Shown here piece after piece: positions 1 to 12,700 of a stretch of 56,464 bases of DNA (within the stretch, counting starts at the first letter, position 1; the number at the start of each line of letters is the position of its first letter). The DNA lies in the NCBI GenBank assembly GCA_015680685.1, contig MNCI01015933.1:159726-216189 (forward strand), read 5' to 3'. A program made the position numbers and the translations under genes. The notes below the pieces were generated by a model that did no database searches, had not been told where the DNA came from, and saw only the letters and a list, made by a program, of their open reading frames with translations. Source of the DNA: Gnetum montanum. Taxonomy: Eukaryota; Streptophyta; Gnetopsida; Gnetales; Gnetaceae.

Positions 1-1048
1 ACGATTCATAGAAAATTTCTCTAAGATCACAAAATCATTGGTCAAGCTAACAAAGAAGGATGCTTCATTTGTTTGGACCAAGGAGTGTGAACATGCATTT
101 TAACAATAGAAGGAAAAACTCATAGAAACCTCAATTCTACAAGTACCAAATTGGTTCAAACCATTTCAAATCATGATGAATGCATCTAATTACATCTTGG
201 GAGCTATGATTACATAGTTGGATGATAAAAAAATGTTCATATTATATCCACTGCACAAGTTGAAGCATTGTGGATGCACAACTCAATTACACCACCATAG
301 AGAAAGAACTAAGGGTAGTGGTGTGTGCTTTGGAAAATTTTAAGCACTATGTGCTTGGATATAAAGTGTTCATGCACACTAACTATAGTTCCATCCACTT
401 TCTAATGAACAAGCCAATGGTAAGTCCGTGTGTCATATGGTGGCTTGTGATCTTGTAGGAATTCAATCTCACAATGGTAGATTGAAAGGGGATTGAAAAT
501 GTAGTCATTGACCATATCTCTTGATTACAATGGGATGACAAAGAGAAGGAGAGCCCACTCTTTGATCAATTATTAGATGAACTCCTCTTTGTTGATGCAA
601 TTAATTAGCAAATGCCCATAGAATCCAAATGGTATGATGGCATCCTCACTTACCATTTGACTTAGAAAATGCCACAAGATCTAGACTATAGAATGAAATA
701 ATAGTTTTTGCATTAGGCTAAGCACTTCATGGAAATTAATGGATACCTTTACAAGGTGTGTGCTAATGGCTTGGTTCATCAATGTGTCCCTGATGTAGAT
801 TAATTATGCATTCTCTAAGATGCTTACATAGGCCCTTGCAGAGGCCACTATGTAGGGAGACACATGACCATAAAAATCCTGATGGCAAGATACTATTGGC
901 CCACAATATTTAGCAATGTTCACCAATTTTTTTGATCCTATAAACCCTATCAATAAGATGATGGGATGACTACAAGAATGGAGGGTCCTCAATAGTGAAT
1001 TCAACCACTAGAACCCTTTAACACATAGGACATCAACTTCATGGGTTT
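1..1048 (+). pseudogene. pol: Athila-like Ty3/gypsy pol remnant C1, left part (RT end, RNase H, integrase zinc region)
   Basis: Broken polyprotein of a plant Ty3/gypsy retrotransposon. In order it shows the end of reverse transcriptase (KKDASFVWTKECEHAF), an RNase H (TTIEKELRVVVCALENFKHY, then a TN where TD is usual) and the zinc-binding start of integrase (GPCRGHYVGRH, ARYYWP). Stops occur every few dozen codons, so it is not expressible. The fragment starts outside the window and is cut at 1048 by the LTR of B1; the integrase core resumes at 42830. It is about 97% identical by eye to 52369-53416, stops included. The RT/RNase H wording resembles the Athila lineage; that placement is from memory of family motifs. 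Confidence 0.85.
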
Positions 1049-1970
1049 TGATGAGCAGCGAGGTATCCCTACACCCAACCATACGAATCATGAGCGTTCA
1101 CACATGACTTAATTGAATTTCATAGACTACAAGCACTTGCATACACTGAACTCTAGCAAGCAAAACCTTAGTCAGAACAGTCGTTGTCTTCCCAACCTCA
1201 CTTGTGATATTCTAAAGCGATGGTTAAGTGAGATTGAGGCAAATGATTTTTATTAGTTTTTTTTATCTTTTAAAGTCTAATTCTTTAATTTTAGGAAATG
1301 GAAAGTTGTGTAAATTACAATTTTTCTACTCTATCATTTAACTCTCCCTAGAATAAGCAACTGATCCTATCTTCCGTGCACATCCTGAGCATACCCTAAC
1401 CACTGCTGGGTTACCAGACGTTAAGCATCACTAGGTTATCAAGTGTTTCATATATGTTTGAGATGGTCATGCCTATGGTTCTGATAAATATGAAAGGACA
1501 ATAATAGTAAGGTGATAATAATAAAAGCTTATGAAATTATTAAAGTGTTAAAATATTAAACTATTAAAATGCTTAAGTGGTTAAATCCAATTATTGCAAG
1601 GAATGCTCAAAAAGCTTGTCTTTATTACTGGTCACACTAATGGCTTAGGTACATTAGCACTCGAATAAAGAACTGTACATCTTTCTCACACCTATTGCGG
1701 GCACTTGGAAAATATTCTAACTCTTATGGAAACAAATTGCAAGAGTTTGGCTACAACTACTCCAAAAGATGCCATAAATGCTGTGGGTGCATGCATATTT
1801 ATAGCAAGAGATAGAGTCAGCATTAACGGGGCCACGTTAACACATGGACGGATACCTCAATAGGGTCACGTTAACGCATGGACGGATACATTGAGAGGGT
1901 CACGTCAATGTGGCCATGTCAACAAGGCTCCGTTAATGTGGGCCAGTTGACATATCAACTAAACACTTCA
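1049..1970 (-). repeat. B1 3' LTR (B-family LTR copy 1)
   Basis: 922-bp LTR starting TGATGAGCAGCG and ending ACACTTCA on the + strand. Sense is minus: the TATA box TATAAATA reads on the minus strand at 1803-1796, and a minus-strand PPT abuts its right edge. Four more copies lie at 41928, 47699, 50573 and 53417. It is roughly 88% identical by eye to its partner at 41928-42824 and much closer to copy 5 at 53417. Confidence 0.85.
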
Positions 1971-1985
1971 TCATACCCCCACGAC
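1971..1985 (-). promoter_or_regulatory. Polypurine tract of B1
   Basis: The minus strand reads GTGGGGGTATGA directly before the TGAAGTG start of the LTR. The same purine tract adjoins LTR copies 3 and 5, which marks those three as 3' LTRs. Confidence 0.7.
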
Positions 1986-2660
1986 TGAGTGAAAACTCAT
2001 CGCTGAGTTTGTTACAATTTGGAAGGTATGAGGTTATTGATGATACACATGACAAAACACATTGACACACACACTAACTCTATTAACATAACAAGTGCCT
2101 ATGTGTACGGGAAATAATAAATTACAGAATTGGGGTGTTCAGAGACAAAATTGAACACCCTGCCAAAAAATGCTAAAGTTGCTGGAGAAGATCACACTAT
2201 CCCTAGTGGCGGTGGTTCTGATGAGCCTTCACCAGCTTTTGATGCATGTGGCTATTGTGGCGTTGATGATGGGTGCCCTGTAGTAGCTGCAACTTTAGGA
2301 GGTAATCGAAAAGCCTCCAACAATGCCCTCATTTTATCTTCTTTGCTTTTGGGGTCTTTCACTATCCAGTTAGCTTCACCAATGTGTGTCAAAAGAGGAA
2401 CATCCCAAGGACATGGAAGTGTAGGAGAGAGTTTCTTCAAATTGATAAACTAAGCAGTGAATTATTTTTGTTCGACATTGAACACTCGGATTGATGTCTA
2501 CAACTGTTGGTAGTTGTTCATTTGTTGGGCCAAGTTCTTTGCAACCACATGTTGTCCTTCAAAATGAGTACGAAGAACTTTGAGTTCTGCATTGGCTATT
2601 TCTAGCTTTTGCTTTGTTTCTTTATGCACTTGGAACTTGCCCTCATATTAAGAATATGAG
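1986..2660 (-). pseudogene. ORFX of B1, C-terminal end
   Basis: Minus-strand tail of the accessory protein ORFX. It matches 55033-54344 almost base for base, including the motif CPWDVPLLTHIGEANWIV, a KSKEDKMRALLEAF helix and a Pro/Ser/Gly-rich end. Function is not known. It ends a few hundred bases before the 3' LTR, so ORFX sits in the position where envelope-like genes sit in Athila elements. The reading is cut at 2660 by the outer Tat-like element; the N-terminal half is at 38698-37569. A few in-frame stops are present. Confidence 0.65.
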
Positions 2661-4495
2661 TGTACTGTCTGAAATCGTCCGTGCAAGGCTAGAATGGGAC
2701 GAGCACTGCGTGATTTATAGACGAGCACAGAAGACCCTACCTTCACTTGAGGGCGAGCTGGGAAGAACGAAGGTAGAGTACCTTGGGTGGTTCGCACGTG
2801 GATCAGACAAGGATTTTCCCAATGTATGCCAATATACAATACGCTGGGTTATGTGTAAACAGCGTGATTAATGTAAATACAAAGCATAAATTTGCATTAA
2901 CTTAAACAAAAGAAGTGAACCAGAATAAACGAAAACTGTGACAAATTTCGAGCAGAAACAAAGTAACTTTATTGCTAGATGAGAATTACAGTGCACCGGT
3001 CCAGACACAGTCGTAGATTTGACATGAGGCGAACGAAAGGCCCTGGTGGATGCTGGAAGATGATGGTGTGCTGGTTCAAACTGCAAGCATAGCGTGAAGA
3101 GTCGAAGTTCAGCGTATGGGGGTTCTTGCTCTGACTTGCTCCGTGTTTTCCCAGGTTCCAATTTTTTTTGTTTGTCTCGAAATTGCCAATCCCGATCTAG
3201 TAAAAAATTAGGGTTTTTATGAGGTTTTTTGAGCGCTGGATTCAGATCTGGAAAGGTATGAGTGGTCATGTATGAGGGAATGTTGGGTTGGGTGACAGGT
3301 GGTTGCGTGCCCAGGTGCAAAGAATATTACAACTATGCAGCGTGCTGCATGCCAACGTGTGCCGCTGCACGCCAGCATGTACACACTGGGCGTGTGAACT
3401 CAACGTATAGATTTGACTAAAATAAAAGAATTCATTTTCACAAACTACTATTACAACAGGAAGTATCCAATTCGGCCCTTGGATTTGGGCTCAGATGTTA
3501 TGAGAATGCGGCTTGTAGATATTTAGCTCAGTTGGACTAGATCTGACATGGTTCTGAAAAGTTCCACCGATATATGCTATGCTGCACGCTGGATGGTCCA
3601 CGCCAGGCATACATGTTGGGCGTACATGTTGGGCGTATATGCTGGGCGTGTAGGATGTACATGCTTAGCATGTGAACCTCAAAGTGCATGATTTTGAGGT
3701 TAAGACCTAATTTTCCTGAGCCCATGATGACGCCTAACAATTGCCCTTTCTCTGAGAGTTGATGCCTTGTGAAAATCTTGCTCTGGAGTGCTTGTTTCAG
3801 GTAGTCTTTAAAGTCACATGCTAGGCGTATACGCTGGTCATGCACATTGGGCGTGCACGCTACATACTCAGTAAAAACCAATATTTTGAGCTCAAAATTT
3901 GGCAGGGTTTGACGTTAGATGTTGCCGTAGTCTGTTGTGGGTCCCGGGGAACCATTTCTTGCTAAGTCTGACTCTGTTTGAAGCTGTTCGTGAGGCCGCC
4001 AAGGTTTAGTCATGGTGGGAGCATCACGATTTTAGCTCGATTCTTGTTGGAGAAGTACTAAGTTCAAAATTTTGTGGTGTTTCATTGGTCCCTCTTTGTT
4101 GATGCTTGGAGGAATCTACCCGAGAAGCGTCGACATAGAAGTAAAAAACACCACAAGCGACTTGGTAGAAACATTGTCCTTTGACACTTGGCCAGATGTC
4201 ATCGCACCGTGTTCAGTAGTACATGGGATTGAAGAAATGAAGTTTGTACCTGGATAGGGGAAATGGAAATTGTGGGGATTGGAAATTGATCAAGGGATTG
4301 TGCATGGTGAAGGGGATGCTTTGGTGTGTATACGGGTCATGTTGATCCTTGCCAATAGTCATTGTCTAGCGGACTTGGGACCAGGACATGAGGTGTACGT
4401 CCTTTGGTGGAACAAGACTCTTGTTTTGTGTTTAAGAGGACTTATTGGTATAACCAAAGCCACGATGATGATGTGTTACATTCTCTGGAGGAACA
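2661..4495 (-). repeat. 3' LTR of the outer Tat-like element
   Basis: On the + strand it begins TGTACTGTCTG at the junction with B1. Its first ~1 kb repeats at 36533-37568. The inner edge at 4495 is inferred: the minus strand there reads AAATAGAGGCCC then TG, close to the PPT/LTR junction of the inner element (AAAGAGGGGCCAT then TG). That gives a 1,835-bp LTR. The LTR is full of CACGCTGG / GGGCGTG words. No gene is supported in it; the short open frames are incidental. Confidence 0.65.
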
Positions 4496-4511
4496 GGGCC
4501 TCTATTTGGTG
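4496..4511 (-). promoter_or_regulatory. Probable polypurine tract of the outer element
   Basis: Minus-strand CCAAATAGAGGCCC lies directly upstream of a TG that would start the 3' LTR. It resembles the clear PPT of the inner element at 32814-32829. A partly similar stretch about 50 bases further in makes the exact boundary uncertain. Confidence 0.45.
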
Positions 4512-5173
4512 TTAAAGGGAACCTATTGGCGGAGAGCCAAAGCCACGCAATGAGATGTTACTTGAGCGTTTGAGACATGTGTACTTGCTTCCAAGACAAC
4601 TACCTTCCTGCCTGGGGCTTGTATGGGAAGTGCCAAGGGTCTTGTGCTTCTTTTTGGCTCTCTTGTTTTTTTTTCGAAAAGAGCTTTGTTTTGATCTTGT
4701 ACTCATACTCAAGTGCCATGTTGTGTGTTGCCACTACTTAAAACTGTTGCAGTGGGCAACGATGTGCTCAATGTTCTGGGATGCATTGGGTGTGTCCGGG
4801 GTATGACTGAGTAGAGTATGTTGAGGAATAGATGGGAAATGTAATGGGAAATGTACTAGTGAATGGCTTGATTAACCTGGTTACATGTGTTAGGAATAAT
4901 GTGATACCTTGCTACTGTGATGATGTGCATTCTTACACAAACGCCTCTGAGTGTCATCCTGCAAACACAAGTCTAAGAAGACAAGAAAAACACGAGTGAG
5001 TGAGTGAGATTAGACTTGAACAACAATTGATGAAGCAAAGGCACCATATGAGATTTCAGGGACTGAAGATGAATGGAAGCAATGTTGTTAAGATCAATTG
5101 GTAATGAGTGAGGTAGTAGCTCTAATGAAGTTTGAATGTAGCTATAGATTGGAAGGCCAGAGATGAAGCTGAC
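4512..5173. other. Noncoding 3' region of the outer element
   Basis: No frame here matches the inner element or any retroelement domain. It corresponds by position to the untranslated stretch 31790-32813 of the inner element. Confidence 0.5.
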
Positions 5174-5505
5174 AGTTTATAGTCGTAGCAGACTATCGTG
5201 GGTTAGTTTCACGTCATAACCTGTTTGACAGTGCCAGTTTATCATCGTAGTAGACGGTACACTGCTAATGTATAGTTTTGGCAGACTGTGAAGAGGTGAA
5301 CCAGTTTATAGTCTTAGCGGACTCTGGCGAATGAAACTGTGGTAGTTTAAAGTCATATCGGACGGGTTCTAGTTTATTGTCATTACGGACGAACTGTGGT
5401 GCCAGTTTATCATCGTAACGCCAAGACGTTTTGTGGTATCAGTTTATCATCATGATTCCAGGACATTTTGTGGTATCAGTTTACTGTCATGATTCCAGGA
5501 AAAAT
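5174..5505 (-). repeat. TTAAACT-type short tandem array after integrase (outer)
   Basis: About ten degenerate units of 29-38 bp, each with (C)AGTTTA-T-GTC-TA-CGGAC on the + strand (the minus strand reads GTCCG...TAAACTGG). The array begins just beyond the integrase stop. The inner element has the same kind of array in the same place and orientation at 31364-31790. Confidence 0.7.
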
Positions 5506-5523
5506 GCATACCTGAGTTCATGC

Positions 5524-8500
5524 TCAAACGTAGAACGGTTTTAGGTACAAGTGGTTTGTCAAATGTGCAAGTTCATTACCGTTCATATCGGCTAGTTTGA
5601 ATGCTCCATTGTCGAATGCTTTGGTGACCAAGTAGGATCCTTCCCAGTTGGCTGAGAATTTGTCTGGGAGTTCCCAAATGGCTTTGAGTACAAGGTCACC
5701 TTCCTTAATCGGGCATTTATGAATATTGTGCCGATGGCGTTGTCATTGTTGCTTTTGGTACCATTCGATCTGATCGAGCGCATGTGTGCGTTCTTCCTCC
5801 ACCGAGTCCAAGTCAACAATGCACAAGTCATTGTTTTGATCTTCGTTGAGAAGTCCGGAGAGCATGATTCTTAAGGATGATACCTACAACTCCAAAGGTA
5901 AAATAGCTTCTGAACCATAAACAAGACTATATGGCATTTTACCTATGGAAGTTCGATGCGTGGTGCGGTAAGCCCATAGTGCGTATACTAACTGTTCATG
6001 CCATTTTCTCTTGCTCTGCGTAAGCATCTTCTTTAGTACTGAGATGATGATCTTATTTGTAGCTTCGGCTTGTCTATTTCTTTGAGGGTAGTAAGGGGAT
6101 GAAAATGAATGTTTGATCCCTAGGCTTTCACAGAAAGTTCTAGTTTCGGCACTGCTGAACTGTGGCCCGTTATCAGTGATGACGGTCATCGGAATGCCAA
6201 AACAGATCACGATGTTTTCTAGAATGAAGTTGCATATGTGTTTGGATGTGGTCTTTCTAAGGGGAATAGCTTCTACCCATTTTGTGAAATATTCTGTCGT
6301 GGTTATGATAAAGCTATGCCCCATAGAAGATGGGGGAGTTACTGGTCCAATGATGTCTAACCCCCATTTCTGGAAAGGCCATGTGATTTGAGCTGTATGC
6401 AATTCATTAGGTGGGACATGTATGAGATTACCATGCTTTTGACACATATCACACGTTTTGACCTTAGAGACATAGTCGTACTCCATGTGTGGCCAATAAT
6501 ATCCTAAATGCCTTATTTTGGTCGCCATTGCTTTGGGCACTATGTGCCCTCCGCAGAGTCCTTCGTGTACTTGCTCCACAATGGTCTGGCTGTCCGTGCT
6601 ACTAATGCATCTTAACAGGATGCCTTTGTAGGATCTACGACATAACATGTCACCTACTAATGCATACCATCGAGAACATTTTTGTACTGCATCCTTTTGT
6701 GCATTCATCAGATGTTGAGGTGGTTCACCATGTAAAAGGTACTCCTTTATGTTGTCGTACCATTCTACGACTTGCATTGTACTAACGGATGCGATCAGTA
6801 ATTCATCAGGAGTATCAGTTACGGGTTTGGTACAACTGATTATAGAATTGGGCAACGTGTGGAACATGTTTGGCGATATGTTTAGAGCTAACGTGGCAAG
6901 TGCATCTGCAATGGTGTTATCATTTCTAGGGACATGTTGCACATCTATATTTTTGAATCGCTTCAGTAAGTGCTTAGTCAAATCACAGTATGGTTGTAAG
7001 TGTTGGGCTTTGCATGCATAAACGTCTATGACTTGATTTAGAACTAATTGTGAGTCACCTCTAACTACCAGTCGTGTGATGTTTGAAGCTAGTGCTACCA
7101 TGAGACCTCTAAGGAGACCTTCATACTTTGCTACGTTGTTAGTACAGTGAAAGTCAAAATGATAAGCAAAGGGTCGGATCTCCTCGGAGGGATGGGTGAT
7201 GACGATAGCAGCACTTCCCCCTTGAGAGGTGGATGCTTCATCAAAGTTCAAAATGGCATCGTAGTCATCGGGTACTATGTCTATTACACCCACATTTTCA
7301 TCAGGGAACTCTGGCTCTATCGTTGCCTGATCGTATGTCGATGATGCTATCATTTGATTTGCTATGGCTTGACCTTTGACTGATGATTGCACTATGTAGT
7401 GTAGGTCAAACTCAGCTATCATGGCTTTCCAATGAGCTATTCTACTTGACTCATAAATGTTTCCTGTGATGGCTCTGAGTACATTATTCTTGCAGATTAT
7501 ATTAACTTGGTTACGGAAGAGGTAATGTTGCCATTTCTTTAAGGAAAAGACAAGGGCTAAGCATGACCTTTCCACCTCATTGTACCTCTTCTCATGGGCT
7601 ACTAATGCATGGCTTAAGTAATAAATAGGGACTTCAGTTTTGTCATCTTGTTTTTGGCAAAGCATAGACATGATTGATGAGTTCGAAGTGACAAGGTAGA
7701 TGTAGAATGGTTTATCATTTTGAGGTGGATAAACTGTGGGTAGTTGAACAAGTGCTGCTTTAATATTATCAAAGGCTTCTTGGCACTGCTGAGTCCATTC
7801 AAAATGGATGTCTTTATGCAATAGATGCTGCATAGGACTAAACTTGTTCATCAGTTTCTTTATGAATCGTCTAATGAATTGTAGTCTACCTTGCAGACCG
7901 CAAAGTTCAGTAAGGTTGCTGGGTGGCTTTAAGTTTGTTATGGCCTTAACCTTATCGAGGTCTACTCGTATCCCTGCTTTCGAGGCTATGAATCCAAGCA
8001 TTTTTCCTATTTTAACTCCAAGGACACATTTCTTTGGGTTAAGTCTCAGCTCATATTTTAAACAATGTTTTAGTACCAAGTCAAGATCTTGTACGTGTTG
8101 TTCTAATGTCTTTTATTTAACCACGATATCATCTACATATTCGTTGAGCGAGTTGAAGATATAATCGCTAAAGATAAATGTCATCACTCTTTGGTATGTA
8201 GCACCGGCGTTCTTGAGACCGAATGACATCATCGTGTAGCAAAAAGTACCCCATGGTGTCATAAAGGTCATCCTAAGTTGATGCTCAGGGTTAATTTGAA
8301 TCTAGTTATATCCTGAAAAGCCATCCATAAAAGATAATAATGCATGCCCAATGGTCGAGTCAACTAGTTGATCAATGCTAGTTAGGGGGAAATCATCTTT
8401 TATCATTGCAACGTTGAGGTCCCGGAAGTCAATGCATAGGCGAATGCTTCCGTTCTTCTTTGGGACAATGACCATGTTGGATATCCAGTTAGCATAGTCA

Positions 8501-9000
8501 ATACCCCGAATGAAACCAGCCTGATAAGGTTTGGTGATTTCATTATGGACTGCCAATGCTACCTCGGGCTTAACCTTATGTGCTTTTTATTTCACTGGTC
8601 TTGATTTTGGGTCAAGTATAATGTTGTGCTGGACTATTCAAGGGTCTAACCTAGACATGTCAGTGTAAGACCAAGCGAATGCTTTTATGTTGTCTTTAAG
8701 CACTTGTGCTATGTCATTGGCTAGTTGCAGGCTTAACAATGTACTTAGTTTCAGGATTTTAACTTCGTCATTTGGCACAGTAATGGGGACTTCGGCCAAG
8801 GGGTCTTCGGTGATGCTATCTGTTTCTAGGTCCAGAGTCTTGGTCATCATTTCAAAACAATCTAGCGTTTGTTGAGTTGATGCCACAAAAGTGTCATTTG
8901 TTATTGAGCCTAAATTAATAGACTTCATGTTGATTTCTCGTGTGATTGTTCTGTGCGGTCCATTGATAGACAATGGTAAAAATAATTGCTTGCCGTCCAT
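5524..9000 (-). pseudogene. pol: Outer pol: RT, degenerate RNase H, archaeal-type RNase H, integrase
   Basis: One frame of about 1,159 codons from an ATG at 9000 (MDGKQLF) to a TGA at 5526-5524. No frameshift was found. Domains in order: RT with IRLCIDFRDLN, FMDGFSGYN and YVDDIVVK; a normal RNase H that lost catalytic acids (YIYLVTSNSS, CKNN) but keeps E in VERSCLALVF; a second, archaeal-type RNase H (FDEAS, NNVAKYEGLLRGL, VRGDSQLVLNQ, TIADALATL); and integrase with HEGLCGGH / CDMCQKH zinc ligands, LDIIGP, TDNGPQFS, RQAEATNK and a GPY-type end. Stops are at 8640 (TGA), 8589 (TAA), 8304 (TAG), 8115 (TAA) and 5886 (TAG), with another TGA near the end. FDGAS has become FDEAS. Confidence 0.9.
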
Positions 9001-9129
9001 GATGTTTGCTCCTGCCAATAAATAGTGGGCAATGTCAATCGGGTGATTGGTTATTTTCAGATGTAAGTAGTTTATGCATTTATGCATCTAAAATAGACTA
9101 AGGTATGCGATGATAATTTATTGTTGTAT

Positions 9130-9200
9130 CCGGACACATGGTAGTTTAAGGCCTTACCGGGCCGGTTGCGGCAGTTTAAGGCCTTACCGGGCTGACGATT
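9130..9200 (-). repeat. TTAAACT motifs between pol and the antisense gene (outer)
   Basis: Two direct copies. The minus strand reads GCCCGGTAAGGCCTTAAACT twice, about 28 bp apart. They lie in the divergent space between the pol start (9000, minus) and the antisense-gene promoter (9497, plus). Confidence 0.6.
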
Positions 9201-9496
9201 GTTCATTCATGATGTCTGGTTGATTGTACGATTTGTAATCGTTATCGAGTGTGAAACTGCTAGATAAGAAGTTTGCGGTAAAATGTTTAGTGTGGGCAAT
9301 AGAAGTTGCTTCACAAGAGAATATTGCATGTGGGTAGTGTTCATCCCAGTATATCATTGTTTTTGCTTTTGTTTTGTTGATTATCCTTGCTTTTGCGTTG
9401 TTCTTATGTATTTATACATTCTTTGTATTTTGGTTAATTTTCAAATTAATTGAATAAATTATTTCAAGGCACGCTCGGCGTGTTTAACGTGGAGTG
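9201..9496. other. Upstream region of the outer antisense gene
   Basis: AT-rich noncoding sequence in the 750-bp divergent space between the two start codons. It ends with GGCACGCTCGGCGTG just before the TATA box. No coding match was seen. Confidence 0.4.
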
Positions 9497-9505
9497 TATA
9501 AATAG
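9497..9505 (+). promoter_or_regulatory. TATA box of the outer antisense gene
   Basis: TATAAATAG on the + strand, about 250 bases before the ATG at 9751. It agrees with the plant TATA consensus and points in the direction of the antisense gene, away from pol. Confidence 0.5.
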
Positions 9506-9750
9506 GGGTTGGCGTGAACCACAAGATAGCCGCGACCAAGTTTGAGCATGTACGTCCCAGTGTGAACCCCCAAAGGCTCAAGCGTGAACCTATTTTCGTA
9601 GCGTCAGCATGAAGGCAAAGATCTAGCTGTAGGGGGAGGTAGGCAAGGGTTGGGTGCATTGGAGGTGGCTTCAGGGCACGACAAGTAGGATGAGAGTGTC
9701 CAGTGTGCGGCTTCAAACCCCAGCGTGCAAGATTCAGCGTAAACATAGTG

Positions 9751-12700
9751 ATGAATAAGGGCAAGCAAGTAGAAGGCCAGGGGAGGAAGGAGCCTAGCTT
9801 GACCTTTGCCGAAGAGAGTGAAGCAATGCTCCAATGTCTGCCTAGACCCAGGATTCCCTCATGATTAGGATCGACGTGCAGGTAGGCTCTGACCTTTCGT
9901 TGAAATTTGTGTTTTTACCCACTGTTCCTGTCGATTTTCCCATTGTGTAGTGTAAATGTTTTCATGGTATAAGGTTTCTATAGCTTGAAGGGTAGGGTCA
10001 AAATACTCAGCGTGTGGGGTTAGTGTGGTCATGTTCCAGCATGCATTGTGCAAGGTTTTTTTTTTCCAACGTGCAGGGTCTGCACGCTGAGTTTTCCAGC
10101 GTGCAACATCTGCACGCTAAGCATGATGCTGAGAATTTTTCTAAGTATTGGCCCCCTAGTTGTAGAACCTTATTTTTACATGATTTATTAACCCTAGTTC
10201 TTGAATACATGCANTACCAGGATCTTCGAATGGCATTGTGGCTTTCATGGTGGACATTGACGAGGGACCACTTATGCTTGAGGACGGCCCCTCTGGAGGG
10301 CCCAGATCTACCCATCCATTATTGCGCGTGTGGGACCTATTGTCACATGGCTCTGACCCCATCAATAACACCCTATTCCTAGTTGCTCGTGCACATACTT
10401 TGTTCCAGAACCCTCTTGGAACGGTGTACCGAGTAGGAAGGTAAGGTTGTTCGATTTACCGTTTTTTTACCTTGCTGCTTAGTAGTGGTTTATATTTTGA
10501 TTGCTGTCTCTTTGCAGGCCTCAATTCGACAAAGAAGGAGTGTGCATAGGCGATGATGGACTCACTTTGGCTCGCACCACCTTAGAGGCTTTCATGGCGG
10601 GCCCCACTCTTTGTGGTGCCGTGTTGGCCCAGACTAAGGGTGACATCGTTAATTTTCACAAATGGTACTCGAGGGCACTTGCACAATGTGAGGCTAGGGG
10701 ATGGCTGCATGGGGATTGGTCTCATAATGGACCAATTTTTCCACGCGATGCCAATTTGGCTTCTAGTGATCTGAATCCATCGACTGACGGTGAGTAAGGG
10801 TATTTTCGATACCTCAGTTTGCTTGTTCTACTACATCATTGGTTATGTTGACTCCTTGGGGTTATCTTGTGCGTACAGTGGACGTCCCCCCTGGTGGAGC
10901 CACTATCACAACCAGGTGGATTGAGAGCACTTTGTCTATGAAATTTGGGGAAATCAGTGACGCATAGCCATGGTTACGTACTAAGGCATTGTCACATATC
11001 ATCAGTTGTTTGAGTGATGCGGGCCTCATGGATTTGTTTACTGCTCCGAGCCTTGATGTTTCTGTGACGGAGATGATTGGAATCATTGATTCTTTTGACA
11101 AGTCTATCACCTACTATAGCACTCGCATCAAGGGTGTCAGAGTGGTTTTCCATCTGTCAGAGGAGTTCTTTTCGGACTTCTTTGGTGTACCAGTAGCTGG
11201 GACTAAAGTGATTTTGGATAGAGTGCAGAAGGAGATCCATGTGGTTCGTGAATTGAAGGACTGGTTGGGTGTTCTTAAAGGCTCTACGGGATTCCCTATG
11301 TAGGGGAAATTGAAAGTGGTAGAAGTTAATGAGTTGTATCCCTTGTTTAGAGTGCGGGTGTTTCCCAAGTCTCTGTCTCAAGTAAGAACTTTTGGGGTAG
11401 AACCTGTGCGTATCATGCGTACTATTTTAGAGACTGGGGTACGTTATAACTAGGCCTAGTTTTTGGTTTCAGGTTTCCACGGGGAGATAGTGAGGTTAGG
11501 TTCAAATATTGAGGCGCAATCCCATTTCACCTTTGCATTCTTTGCTGGTTACTTACGCCGGTTGGCTGAATTTTTAGATGTTCACGTGGATAACAAGTAC
11601 GTGTTAAGGGATCGCCACCAACAATCTTGCTCGTGGATTCACCATTTATTTGAGGTGGCCAAATCTTAAGATGCTTCCGAGGGGATTGATGAATCGGCTT
11701 TTGTCACAATGGAGGGGTCATCTAGTCATTCAATTCATACACGTGACAGCGTAGGGTTGGAACCAGATAATGTGCGCTATACTTCTAGGAGAGTCGATCG
11801 GGTGATCCAGGAAATGATCAAGAAAGCAAAATTGAAAGTTCAGAAGCGTGAACGTCCTAAAGAGGTTGCTCTAACTGCAGATGAACCAAGGGTAAAACGT
11901 ATATGGTTTAAGATGCCTGTACGAGGTAAGCTTGATTCACTGAGTTGTCCTTGTTTTATCATCATCATCGTTATTTTTACTTTGTTTTTCGGCTGTTTAT
12001 ACAAAACCGATGTTGAACCTATGAATGCCATTAGAGTTGACTTCTGAAGTAAGAAAAGAGAGATTAGCACCGATTATTGAGGAGGAAGAGGTCTCAATGA
12101 ACTTAAATGAGGAGTATGAAATGGGTAGGGACGAGATGGGAGGAATGAAAGATCGGGAGGGAGATACCATAGAAGAGGGTAACATCGATGATTAGGATGG
12201 AGTCGATGAGATGTTTGACAGTTTCTTTGAAGGGAGGCTAGACCTTGATGATCCTCCGAATCAGGAGGAAGACAGAGATTTTGGTATATTCGCCATATTA
12301 TGTTTATTTACCTTTTGAATTGTACTTCTCATTATTCAAAGTTTTAATTTTATGTGTGTTTTTTTTGGTTCTAGGTGAAAATGTTGAGACTAGGACAGTT
12401 CCTAACGTTCATTTAGAAGTTCCTATGATGAAGGCTTCCACAGAAACGACCATCGATGTTAACCCATCTCCTACGGATGAACTTTTTACTTGGATCGAAA
12501 TGCCAAGTAAAATGGATTTTATAACTGGTGTCGTTGATGAGGTAGTTGATCACATCCAGCAAGCTCATCCTGAAATAGGTACATATATTTTAAGCATTTC
12601 GAATCCTTTGGTTTTTCGCATTTGTTTCCCCTGTTCGATGTCTAATGCATGTTCGTCTCACGTGGATAGGGATCAAGCTGAAGTGGGATCCATCTAAGGC

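Noticed and set aside
804-1004. 66-aa minus-strand frame, also at 53172-53372
   Set aside because: Shadow of the integrase zinc region; its conservation is explained by the duplication.
2130-2453. 107-aa + strand frame, duplicated at 54503-54826
   Set aside because: Antisense shadow of the ORFX C-terminus, whose minus frame continues into the coiled coil and matches other copies.
2709-2720. Minus-strand TATAAATC as promoter of the outer LTR
   Set aside because: Only ~50 bases from the LTR 3' end, leaving almost no R-U5; probably fortuitous.
4072-4806. Adjacent small + strand frames in and beside the outer 3' LTR
   Set aside because: Inside LTR and 3' UTR; no domain, no splice pattern, no homologue in the inner element.
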